From the NCBI RefSeq assembly GCF_010468565.1, contig NZ_WUEG01000006.1, positions 62,001 through 126,000 of the forward strand: DNA of 64,000 nt, in the 5' to 3' direction. The notes under the pieces are model-generated. The model was not told the DNA's origin. It was given only the letters and a program-made list of their open reading frames with translations, and searched no databases. Position 1 is the stretch's first letter, and each line of letters begins with the position of its first letter. The DNA is from Allomuricauda sp. TY007. GTDB taxonomy: Bacteria > Bacteroidota > Bacteroidia > Flavobacteriales > Flavobacteriaceae. A program made the position numbers and the translations under genes. This document shows, in pieces, positions 9,739 to 17,589 of the stretch.

Positions 9739-10611
9739 TTATTCCGTGAAATCGTTGTTTTCTGAAAATTTATAGCTCAACATTTTGTAGTAGAGCTTTG
9801 CTGCCAAAAAATCTGATGATTTATCGACATCATTTGGACACAATTCCACAATATCGAAACCAACAACATTCTTTTCATTAAAAACTCTTCGTAAAAATTC
9901 AAGGGTTTCGTACCACAAGAGTCCGCCTGGCTCCGGTGTTCCGGTTGATGGCAATATGGATGGGTCGAAAGCATCCAAATCAAAAGTGATGTACACATTG
10001 TCCGTCATTAAATCGAGGGCGGAATCCATCCAAAAATCATCGGAAACCATTTCGTGGGCAAAGAACACCTTGTCCCTGTCCATCACCAAGGTCTCAGCAT
10101 GATCCATACTGCGAATACCTACTTGTACCAAATTTGTGGTTTCATTGGCTTCATATAAGGCACAGGCATGATTGTATTTAGTGCCTCCATATTCTTTGCG
10201 CAAATCGGCATGTGCATCAATCTGAAGCACGGTGAGATCTTCAAAACATTCGTTGAAAGCCCTTATGGCCCCAATAGAAATGGAATGTTCCCCTCCTATC
10301 ATGGTCACCAATTTGTTCCGGTTGATGTACTCTTTCACGGTTTTGTGTACCGCTGCTACCATGGTTTCGGGCGATGCAAAATCTTCTATGGCATCCGCCA
10401 AGTAAACCCCTTGTTTATAAACTTCGCTATCCGTTTCAATATCGTAAACCTCCATATTTTCCGAGGCTTCCAAAAAGGCTTCGGGACCTTTGTCCGCACC
10501 TTTTCCCCAAGTACTCGTACCATCATAAGGTACTGGCAACAATACTACTTTGGCTTTTTCGGCCGTGCCGTATTCTTTTGGAATACCGGCGTATGTTCTT
10601 TCTGTTTTCAT
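9739..10611 (-). CDS. speB: agmatinase
   Basis: 290 residues, ureohydrolase fold. Mn-binding motifs GGEHS (106-110), DAHAD (132-136) and DLDAFDPS (211-218) are intact. It hydrolyses agmatine to putrescine and urea in the cytoplasm. It follows the arginine decarboxylase gene by 18 bp in the same operon, giving an arginine to agmatine to putrescine route. Confidence 0.93.
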   Translation of the reverse strand: MKTERTYAGIPKEYGTAEKAKVVLLPVPYDGTSTWGKGADKGPEAFLEASENMEVYDIETDSEVYKQGVYLADAIEDFASPETMVAAVHKTVKEYINRNKLVTMIGGEHSISIGAIRAFNECFEDLTVLQIDAHADLRKEYGGTKYNHACALYEANETTNLVQVGIRSMDHAETLVMDRDKVFFAHEMVSDDFWMDSALDLMTDNVYITFDLDAFDPSILPSTGTPEPGGLLWYETLEFLRRVFNEKNVVGFDIVELCPNDVDKSSDFLAAKLYYKMLSYKFSENNDFTE

Positions 10612-10629
10612 TTTTTTATAATTCCTTTT

Positions 10630-12084
10630 TCAATTTTTGCTTGGTACTGATAAATCATTGGCTTTCACCATAACATCAGTAGGTTTTGAGTTTCCGTATC
10701 CCAATATGGACAAAAACTCATCAGCTGTTTGTTGTTCTGCAAATACCGATGTTTTTATATTCCCCTCCTCATCTTTGTCAATGAGAATGTGTTTGGGATG
10801 GGGAATCAAACAATGCTGCAATCCGCCAAAACCTCCTATGGTTTCTTGGTAAGCACCTGTATTGAAAAATCCAATGTAAAGGGGTTTGTCCTTTCTATAT
10901 TTGGGAAGATAAATGGCGTTCATGTGCTGCTCCGAGTTATAATAATCATCGCTATCACAGGTAAGTCCTCCCAGAAGAATACGCTCATATTCATCGTTCC
11001 AACGGTTAATGGCCAGCATAATAAACCTTTTGCTAATGGCCCAAGAATCTGGCATGGTGGTTATAAAAGATGAGTTGATCATGTTCCACTTTTCACGGTC
11101 GTTCTGTTGTTTTTGGTAGAGTACTTCGTAAATGTTTCCACCACTCTCCCCAACGGTGAAGCTTCCAAACTCAGTAAAAATATTTGGGGGCTCCACGCCT
11201 GCTTCTTCACATGCCTGGGCAATTTGATGGATAATCTCGTCTACCATATATTCATAATCGTATTCAAAGGCCAAGGAGTTCTTGATCGGAAACCCGCCAC
11301 CAATGTTTAAGCTATCCAAGGTTGGACACACTTTTTTTAGGTTGATGTACACCTTTAAACACTTTAAAAGTTCGTTCCAGTAGTATGCCGTATCCCGTAT
11401 TCCTGTATTGATGAAGAAGTGAAGCATCTTCAATTCAACTTGCTTATTGGGTTTTATGGATTGATTGAAAAAAGGCACTATGTTTTTATAGCCGATACCC
11501 AATCTAGAGGTATAAAACTCAAACTTGGGCTCTTCTTCGGAAGCAATTCGGATTCCGATCTGGAATTTTCCATCAATTACTTCTCCCAACAAATTAATTT
11601 CCTCGTAATTATCAATTATCGGGATGCAGTTTCGATGGCCTTCATTGATCAACTTCGCAATGTTTTGGATGTATTGATCCCTTTTAAAACCATTACAGAT
11701 CACATAGGTATCTTTTGTGATTTTGCCCGCACGCTTCAGATGCTCAACAATATTGATATCAAAAGCCGATGAAGTCTCTATATGAATGTCATTTTTAAGG
11801 GCTTCATTCAAAACATGCTCAAAATGTGAGCTTTTGGTACAATAACAATAATGGTACTTACCTGGGTAGTTATGATTTTTGATAGCTGTATTGAACCAAC
11901 CCTTCGCCCTTTGGATATTCTCGGATATTTTGGGCAAATAGGTAAACTTTAAAGGTGTTCCGTAGCGTTGCACCAAACCATAAAGGTCTATTCCGTGGAA
12001 TTGTAATTTATTGTCTTCCAACTGAAATTCCTCTTGGGGAAAATCATAGGTCTGCTCGATTAAGTCGATGTATTTCGTTTTCAT
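10630..12084 (-). CDS. speA: arginine decarboxylase, PLP fold type III
   Basis: 484 residues, shorter than the ~630-residue E. coli SpeA but typical for the Bacteroidota form. The PLP lysine is in YCTKSSHF (about Lys84), followed by the NIGGGFP phosphate-binding loop and a FGSFTVGESGG segment near the active site. Predicted to convert arginine to agmatine, which the next gene hydrolyses. Specificity for arginine rests mostly on the adjacent agmatinase; a diaminopimelate or carboxynorspermidine decarboxylase of the same fold is less likely. It is preceded by a structured leader. Confidence 0.88.
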   Translation of the reverse strand: MKTKYIDLIEQTYDFPQEEFQLEDNKLQFHGIDLYGLVQRYGTPLKFTYLPKISENIQRAKGWFNTAIKNHNYPGKYHYCYCTKSSHFEHVLNEALKNDIHIETSSAFDINIVEHLKRAGKITKDTYVICNGFKRDQYIQNIAKLINEGHRNCIPIIDNYEEINLLGEVIDGKFQIGIRIASEEEPKFEFYTSRLGIGYKNIVPFFNQSIKPNKQVELKMLHFFINTGIRDTAYYWNELLKCLKVYINLKKVCPTLDSLNIGGGFPIKNSLAFEYDYEYMVDEIIHQIAQACEEAGVEPPNIFTEFGSFTVGESGGNIYEVLYQKQQNDREKWNMINSSFITTMPDSWAISKRFIMLAINRWNDEYERILLGGLTCDSDDYYNSEQHMNAIYLPKYRKDKPLYIGFFNTGAYQETIGGFGGLQHCLIPHPKHILIDKDEEGNIKTSVFAEQQTADEFLSILGYGNSKPTDVMVKANDLSVPSKN

Positions 12085-12190
12085 TTAAATTTCGTAATTG
12101 TATTATAAGATATTAATAAAATAGGAGGCTTGAAAATCAATGTTTTCAGATACGAAATTCAAAAATGGTATAGGGTACAAAGTAGGGAGT

Positions 12191-12361
12191 CCGTGAAAAA
12201 TCACGGTTAAAATGGTGTAGCTCTTCGAAAGTCAGCCCGTATATCCGGTGTCTTGATCTTAAGACGGCTTTTTGGGTAGACTTTCTTATCCCCAAAAGCC
12301 CGGACATGAAAAAAGTCTTCAAAGCTTATAGGCAATGCGTCCATATTCGGTGGACTCATTT
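12191..12361 (-). promoter_or_regulatory. structured 5' leader RNA of the polyamine operon (riboswitch-like candidate)
   Basis: Read on the minus strand. A GTCCA/TGGAC hairpin (12339-12355) is followed by a contiguous three-way junction: P1 (12300-12304 with 12244-12248), P2 (10 bp with one bulge, 12291-12300 with 12266-12276) and P3 (12250-12265, GTCTT/AAGAC). The P2 loop holds GAAAGTC, able to pair either with upstream AGACTTT (12312-12318) or downstream GACTTTC (12227-12233), so two exclusive states are possible. A final hairpin CCGTGA/TCACGG (12191-12206) lies ~107 nt before the decarboxylase ATG. An exact promoter precedes it. Ligand and family unknown to me. Confidence 0.55.
12207..12359 (-). 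CDS. possible 50-residue leader ORF before speA
   Basis: ATG at 12359, TAA at 12207. The product is basic and rich in Arg, Lys, Phe and Pro, beginning MSPPNMDALP and ending RRATPF, with no hydrophobic segment. It overlaps the structured leader completely. The predicted start of transcription is within about 3 nt of the ATG, so it would be nearly leaderless. It may be a regulatory peptide or a chance frame in a conserved RNA; I favour the RNA. Confidence 0.25.
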   Translation of the reverse strand: MSPPNMDALPISFEDFFHVRAFGDKKVYPKSRLKIKTPDIRADFRRATPF

Positions 12362-12367
12362 ATGGGG

Positions 12368-12396
12368 CAAACATAACTAAAAATCCAATACTGCAA
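12368..12396 (-). promoter_or_regulatory. promoter of the polyamine operon leader
   Basis: On the minus strand TTG (12394-12396), 18 nt, then TATGTTTG (12368-12375), an exact TAnnTTTG -7 box with a -33 TTG. Expected start near 12361. Confidence 0.6.
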
Positions 12397-12485
12397 CTTT
12401 TTTTACAAAATTTTTTATTGGGTATATTTTATTGAATATCTGTACTTTACATCAAAAAAAGCAAAATAAAAGTAATTATAAACGA

Positions 12486-12520
12486 AAGCTGGCCAGTAAA
12501 AAACATCTACTGACCAGCTT
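12486..12520 (-). terminator. terminator after the molybdenum hydroxylase operon
   Basis: 13-bp inverted repeat (12486-12498 with 12508-12520) with one G-U position and a 9-nt loop, just after the stop codon at 12546. The U-tract behind it is weak. Confidence 0.6.
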
Positions 12521-12545
12521 CTCTCTATTATTTAAATCAATGTGA

Positions 12546-14750
12546 TTAACCTACTAACGGCGGTTTGTCATTAATGAAAGGTTGTTTGTAGAAACGTCTT
12601 CCTTTTGCTTTGTACAATGCATTGGATAATGCGGCTATGGCAGGTGGTAAGGAAGGCTCTCCCAAACCAGTTGGGTCTATTCCATTGTCCACAAAGAATA
12701 CTTCAATATTTTTTGGTGCTTCGGAATTGCGCATGAGACGATAGGTATCAAAATTTGATTGTTCTGGTTTACCCTCCTCGAAAGTCAACGCACTGTACAT
12801 TGAGTGGCCAATACCATCTATTATCCCACCTTCAATCTGGTTTTTTGCGGCCAATGGATTAATTACGATACCGCAATCCACGGCACAGGTAACTTTATTA
12901 ACTCTCGGTATATCTCCGCCGCCATTTTCCAATTCCAATACTTGGGCTACATAGGAATTGTGACAGTAATATGCTGCTACACCACGGGATTCGCCTGTTT
13001 CGGCATCCCAATTAGATTTTTCCTTGACGAGTTTTAGCACTCCCGCATAACGTTGTGGGTCGTAATCATTTTTCTCTGGGTCGCCCACAGGATTGTTGAT
13101 GGCCCTATCAAAAAGTTCCAAACGGAATTCCAAAGGGTCTTTACCAGCAGCCTCAGCTACTTCATCCATAAACGCTTGTTCGGCTCCTGCAATAAAGTTG
13201 GAACGTGGAGCTCTCCAAGCTCCAGTGGTCACATTGGTTTCCAAGCTATGCTTTTCTGCCAAATAGTTATCAACAGCTCCTGCTGGAAAGCGGTTTTCAA
13301 AAATTAAGTCATCATTGGTACCTGCTCCGCGCACATGCCATGCAATCAGGTTACCGTTTTCATCAAGACCTGCTTTGTATTTTACTTTGTAAGAGGGTCG
13401 GTAGGTACCTTGGGTCATATCATCTTCCCTGGAATACACCAATTTCACCGGAGCATTCATTTTCTGGGAAATCGCGGCTGCCTCCACTGCAAAAGTTCCA
13501 TATAAGCGACGGCCAAAACCTCCACCCATACGGGTCATCATTACATCTATCTTTTCTGCCGGCATACCCAATCTGGATACCAATGTCTGTTCTAAAAATT
13601 CTGGAGTCTGAATTGGACCCAACAATTCTGCCTTTTCTGGTGTAACGTGTGCAAAAAAGTTCATAGGCTCCATGGTATTATGGGCCAAATAGGGTGCTGA
13701 ATAGGTACTTTCCACAATCTTTGCCGCCTTTTTGAAAGCTGCATCCACGTCTCCATCCTTTCTTGCTGGTTCTTCTTGGGGCTTTTCCAAAAGTGATGCA
13801 AGCGCTTCATCATGGTAAGAGGTACTTTCCAATTTAGATACCTCTTCCCATTCCACGTTCAATGCTTTCTTGGCCTGCATACATTCCCATGTACTATTGC
13901 CTACAATGGCAACCAGTTCTGGAATAGCACCTCCATCTGACCATTGTTTTTCTACATCTTCGGGGTAGGCCTCAAAATGGAAGACATCTTTTATTCCGGG
14001 CATGGATTTTACCGATTCTGCATTCATGCTCTTGAATTTCATTCCAAAAGCTGGCGGATGCACGATCATGGCCGTCAACATTCCTTCTTTATATACATCC
14101 AATCCAAACAATGGCTTACCGGTAACGATTTTTTTACCATCCACGTTCTTCTTGTCCGTACCGATTATGGAGAAGTCCCCATTATCTTTCAACTGGACTT
14201 CTTCGGGCACTTCAATACTTGTGGCAGCTGAGGCCATTTCTCCATAACCTGCCGAATTTCCACTTCCTTCATGGGTAAGTATACCATCTTTGGTCGTAAT
14301 TTCATCTGCCGAAACGCCCCAAGCTTGTGCTGCGGCCTCTTTCAACATCTGTCTTGCAGTAGCCCCCGCCATTCGCAAACTCTCCCATCCTTGTCGGATG
14401 GACTGGCTACCACCTGCCAACTGTCTGGTGAAAATATCTGTGTTCAGTGGTGCTTGTTCCACCAATACATTTTTCCAAGCCACATCTAGCTCTTCGGCTA
14501 CGATCATGGGCATGGATGTTTTAACATTTTGACCAATTTCAGGGTTGGGTGACATGATAGTCACCATACCATTATCCCCTACTTTGAGAAAACCGTTGAG
14601 TTCGAACCACTCATCGGGCAGGCTATTTACCTGCTCAGGTGTCATTTTACAAGAAGCCAACCAGCTAAACCCAATAACAAGTCCACCACTAGCCAATCCT
14701 GTATTCCTAATGAAGGCACGTCGTCCTATTTTTGTCTTTACAAGTGTCAT
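12546..14750 (-). CDS. molybdopterin-binding large subunit of a xanthine dehydrogenase-family hydroxylase (isoquinoline 1-oxidoreductase beta-like)
   Basis: 734 residues from the ATG at 14750, which I prefer to an upstream ATG at 14822 because it puts the twin-arginine signal RRAFIRNTG at the N-terminus and leaves 17 bp after the previous gene. The signal ends in LASC, a lipobox, suggesting a Tat-exported lipoprotein. MGGGFGRRLYGTFAVEAA and GAWRAPRSNFIAGAEQAFMDE are Moco-contacting motifs, and the C-terminal GLGEPSLPPAIAAL carries the Glu of the active-site base. Oxidises N-heterocycles or aldehydes in this family; substrate unknown. No FAD subunit is nearby. Confidence 0.9.
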   Translation of the reverse strand: MTLVKTKIGRRAFIRNTGLASGGLVIGFSWLASCKMTPEQVNSLPDEWFELNGFLKVGDNGMVTIMSPNPEIGQNVKTSMPMIVAEELDVAWKNVLVEQAPLNTDIFTRQLAGGSQSIRQGWESLRMAGATARQMLKEAAAQAWGVSADEITTKDGILTHEGSGNSAGYGEMASAATSIEVPEEVQLKDNGDFSIIGTDKKNVDGKKIVTGKPLFGLDVYKEGMLTAMIVHPPAFGMKFKSMNAESVKSMPGIKDVFHFEAYPEDVEKQWSDGGAIPELVAIVGNSTWECMQAKKALNVEWEEVSKLESTSYHDEALASLLEKPQEEPARKDGDVDAAFKKAAKIVESTYSAPYLAHNTMEPMNFFAHVTPEKAELLGPIQTPEFLEQTLVSRLGMPAEKIDVMMTRMGGGFGRRLYGTFAVEAAAISQKMNAPVKLVYSREDDMTQGTYRPSYKVKYKAGLDENGNLIAWHVRGAGTNDDLIFENRFPAGAVDNYLAEKHSLETNVTTGAWRAPRSNFIAGAEQAFMDEVAEAAGKDPLEFRLELFDRAINNPVGDPEKNDYDPQRYAGVLKLVKEKSNWDAETGESRGVAAYYCHNSYVAQVLELENGGGDIPRVNKVTCAVDCGIVINPLAAKNQIEGGIIDGIGHSMYSALTFEEGKPEQSNFDTYRLMRNSEAPKNIEVFFVDNGIDPTGLGEPSLPPAIAALSNALYKAKGRRFYKQPFINDKPPLVG

Positions 14751-14767
14751 GATCCTAGTTTTATGGG

Positions 14768-15223
14768 TTATGATTTGGCCGCTAGTTTCACGGCTTTTTT
14801 GATTCTTGTGTACGTTCCACAACGGCAGATATTGCCGTTCATGGCCATTTCAATTTCTTCGTCTGTAGGATTTGGATTTTTATCCAGAAGTGCGGAAGCT
14901 GTCATAATTTGACCTGCTTGACAGTACCCACATTGGGGCACATCAACTTCCAACCAAGCTTTTTGAACTGGGTGATCACCCTCTTTGGATAATCCTTCAA
15001 TAGTTGTTATTTCTTGGTTACCCACCGATGAAACGGTTAGCATACAAGCTCTTGTTGCCGTACCATCTAAATGAATGGTACAGGCGCCGCATTGCGCTAT
15101 TCCGCATCCGTATTTTGTTCCAACCAAGTTTAAGTGGTCTCTTAAAACCCAGAGTACCGGTGTAGACGGGTCCACATCGACCTCCTGTTTTGTTCCGTTG
15201 ATGTTAAGTGTAAATTTCGCCAT
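14768..15223 (-). CDS. (2Fe-2S)-binding small subunit of the molybdenum hydroxylase
   Basis: 151 residues. The plant-type ferredoxin cluster [17 protein letters not shown] and the second cluster CGYCQAGQI...[12 protein letters not shown] are both complete, so it carries two [2Fe-2S] centres. It passes electrons from the Moco subunit encoded 17 bp downstream. It has no signal peptide of its own, so it would have to be co-exported with the Tat-signal-bearing large subunit. Confidence 0.93.
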   Translation of the reverse strand: MAKFTLNINGTKQEVDVDPSTPVLWVLRDHLNLVGTKYGCGIAQCGACTIHLDGTATRACMLTVSSVGNQEITTIEGLSKEGDHPVQKAWLEVDVPQCGYCQAGQIMTASALLDKNPNPTDEEIEMAMNGNICRCGTYTRIKKAVKLAAKS

Positions 15224-15404
15224 GATGTTGATTAATTCCTTTGAAGTTAATTATTTCTTGCAACAAATCGAACCGTAAACTCAAACATCTGTTAAAAATT
15301 AACATTGTTTTTAGGTTTTTTGAGATTACTTAAAATCAGTATAAATAAGGAGCGGTGATTCTTATTCTGAATAAGAAAAACAATTCCCGATATATTGACC
15401 GAAC

Positions 15405-16235
15405 TCAGTATTTCAATCGGGCAAAAACTGGAAGGTGGTCTGATGGGTAGCGTGCATCTTTGGAGTCACTGAGAATAGCACTTTTTAACACCTCGAATTC
15501 ATCAGAAACGAAAATATAATCTATTCTGCGTTTTACGGGCTTGTTGAACTCAAACCCATTAAAGGTTCCTTCTGGACCAAAGGCATTCGCACCAGCGGCA
15601 ATGTGGGTATCCGCCATTTCCGTCAATATAACTTGCACACCTGGACTATTGCTTTCCAAGTTGAAATCTCCAGTAACCACTACTGGGTAGCCTTCGGTAT
15701 TCAACTCCTTGATTTTTTCAAGGATGAGCTTGGAACTTTCCTCGCGTGCCTTTACCCCGACATGATCAAAATGCGTATTGAACACCATAAATTTGACACC
15801 ATCACTTTTGTTTTTAAAAATTCCGTAAGTGCAAGTTCGGGGCAAAGCAGCATCCCATCCTTTTGATGGTTTTTCAGGGGTAAGGGATAGCCAAAATGTG
15901 GATTCTTCCAAGAGCTCAACCCGCTCCGCATTGTAGAAAACGGCCGTGTGTTCCCCTCTCTCATCACCGTAGTCGCGGCCTACTCCGAAATAGGCATAGT
16001 CCTCCAAACCTTCATCTATTTGCTTAACTTGATGAATCAACCCTTCTTGTATACCGAATACATCTGGATTATAAAAATTGAGCTGTGAAATAAGAAACTC
16101 CTTTCTGTTATCCCAATTGTTGGGAGCATCATCTGGATTATCGTATCTAATGTTATAAGAAATGATGTCGATTGTCTGTGCTTGACTATTTAGAACTGTT
16201 CCGATAGCAAAAAGAACAAAGAAAATGTTTTTCAT
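15405..16235 (-). CDS. secreted endonuclease/exonuclease/phosphatase-family hydrolase
   Basis: 276 residues with a signal peptide (FFVLFAIGTVLNSQAQ). EEP-fold motifs: SYNIRYDNP, GIQEG (metal Glu), NTHFDHVG, VTGDFNLESNSP and terminal SDHLPVFARL. Family members hydrolyse phosphodiesters of nucleic acids, lipids or sugars; export suggests an extracytoplasmic substrate. It is a single gene, divergent from the outer-membrane barrel gene. Confidence 0.88.
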   Translation of the reverse strand: MKNIFFVLFAIGTVLNSQAQTIDIISYNIRYDNPDDAPNNWDNRKEFLISQLNFYNPDVFGIQEGLIHQVKQIDEGLEDYAYFGVGRDYGDERGEHTAVFYNAERVELLEESTFWLSLTPEKPSKGWDAALPRTCTYGIFKNKSDGVKFMVFNTHFDHVGVKAREESSKLILEKIKELNTEGYPVVVTGDFNLESNSPGVQVILTEMADTHIAAGANAFGPEGTFNGFEFNKPVKRRIDYIFVSDEFEVLKSAILSDSKDARYPSDHLPVFARLKY

Positions 16236-16593
16236 GAGTTTGTGTACTTGTTTTGATTACATCCAAAGTAATGCAAACTATCCATTTTTTAGGTTTAAAA
16301 GGTTATCAAATCTTTATCTTCCATGATCTCCATTATACGGTAATGTCATGGAAAGTGCATTCTTATTTGACTTTTATTAAGCCTTACACCTAACATTGGT
16401 CATTCATTTTACTTTTCTATAATCCAATTTAACCTTTTCACAATCCTTTTACCTTTTCCATAATAATTATTGGGAACTCCTTAATCCCTCTGCTTTATAG
16501 CACCTATTATTTTAGCCACCTAAATTTTCAGAATCAATACATCAATTAAAAACCAACAGTTAACCAATTCAATAAACCTTCCAATTCCAATTT
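16236..16593. other. divergent spacer with an imperfect palindrome
   Basis: No gene seen. An inverted repeat with arms TTCCATGA (16319-16326) and TCATGGAA (16346-16353) and an inner CATTA/TAATG pair (16331-16335, 16341-16345) lies about 85 bp before the leftward gene. It could be an operator or a cruciform. The right half is pyrimidine-rich with repeated CCTTTT. Confidence 0.4.
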
Positions 16594-17589
16594 ATGAAAT
16601 TAAACAAACGCCTTTGCTTTTACGCTTTTAAAAAGGATAGGGTTTTAGCACTTTATGGGTTCTTGGCACTTCTTTTTTTAGCCACCCCATTGGATGCACA
16701 AACACCTTCCGATGCCCTTATGATGCCCTCCAAGAACATTTGCGTTCTTTTTTCTTATGATATGGGCACTTTTGACCGATACTGGGAGGGCTCATACCTA
16801 AGATCCAATGAAACCATAGCCACTGTAGACCGAAACACCGTACTTCCTATGGCGGCCATTGGTATTCTTGACGACCTTAATTTCTATGTAAGCCTGCCTT
16901 ATGTAAAAACCGAATCTTCAGAACCCAACGGGGGAAAGTTCGCTGGGGCAAGAGGTTTTCAGGACATTGGCTTCGCCCTAAAATACCGGGCCATACATAG
17001 TGATGTAGGAACCGGAAAACTTACTGCCCTTGCAACAGCGGGATTTTCGACCCCTTTCACCAACTATCTTTCAGATTATAGGCCATATAGCATTGGTGCT
17101 GGAGCACCGGAATTTTCTTTGCGTGCCATCGGTCAGTATGAGTTGAGCAGCCAATTCTACTTTAGGGCATCCGTTGCACATCTTTGGCGGGGCTATACCG
17201 AGGCCGAACGGGACTATTACTACAACAATGGCAGCTATTACACCGCTTGGATGGACGTACCCAACGCATGGACCTACGAGGCCATTCTTGGCAAATGGCT
17301 TTTTGACACCTCTTTAAAACTGGAATTAAGTTATACCGATCTTACCTCGACCAGTGGGGACGACATACGAGCTTACAATGCGGCACAGCCCACCAACAAA
17401 ATTGAGTTTGATAGAATAGGCTTCTCCGCACAGTACTTTTTTAAATCCATCAAAGGTTTAGGAGTGGTTGCCTACCATAACCGGGTAGTCAACGGAAGAA
17501 ACGTTCCTAAATTCAGTAATACAGGATTTGGACTGACTTATCAATTCAATGTAATCAAGAAACAAACTGAAACTACCGATGAACAATAA
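16594..17589 (+). CDS. outer-membrane beta-barrel protein, unknown transport role
   Basis: 331 residues. After a basic N-region a hydrophobic segment ends LATPLDAQ, a signal peptide. The rest shows alternating amphipathic strands rich in Tyr and Gly (SLPYVKTES, DIGFALKYRAI, FYFRASVAHLWRGY, KLELSYTDL), ending in GFGLTYQFNVI, as in phenol-degradation MetA-type or related barrels. It overlaps the following PAP2/haloperoxidase gene by 11 bp, so the two are translated together and probably work on the same substrate. Confidence 0.7.
   Translation: MKLNKRLCFYAFKKDRVLALYGFLALLFLATPLDAQTPSDALMMPSKNICVLFSYDMGTFDRYWEGSYLRSNETIATVDRNTVLPMAAIGILDDLNFYVSLPYVKTESSEPNGGKFAGARGFQDIGFALKYRAIHSDVGTGKLTALATAGFSTPFTNYLSDYRPYSIGAGAPEFSLRAIGQYELSSQFYFRASVAHLWRGYTEAERDYYYNNGSYYTAWMDVPNAWTYEAILGKWLFDTSLKLELSYTDLTSTSGDDIRAYNAAQPTNKIEFDRIGFSAQYFFKSIKGLGVVAYHNRVVNGRNVPKFSNTGFGLTYQFNVIKKQTETTDEQ

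Noticed and set aside
12191..12206. CCGTGA/TCACGG hairpin as intrinsic terminator of the speA leader
   Set aside because: No U-tract follows on the minus strand (ACTCCCTAC), so factor-independent termination is unlikely; it is kept as part of the leader structure.
14751..14822. Upstream ATG for the Moco large subunit
   Set aside because: It would overlap the Fe-S subunit gene by 55 bp and bury the twin-arginine signal 30 residues into the protein.
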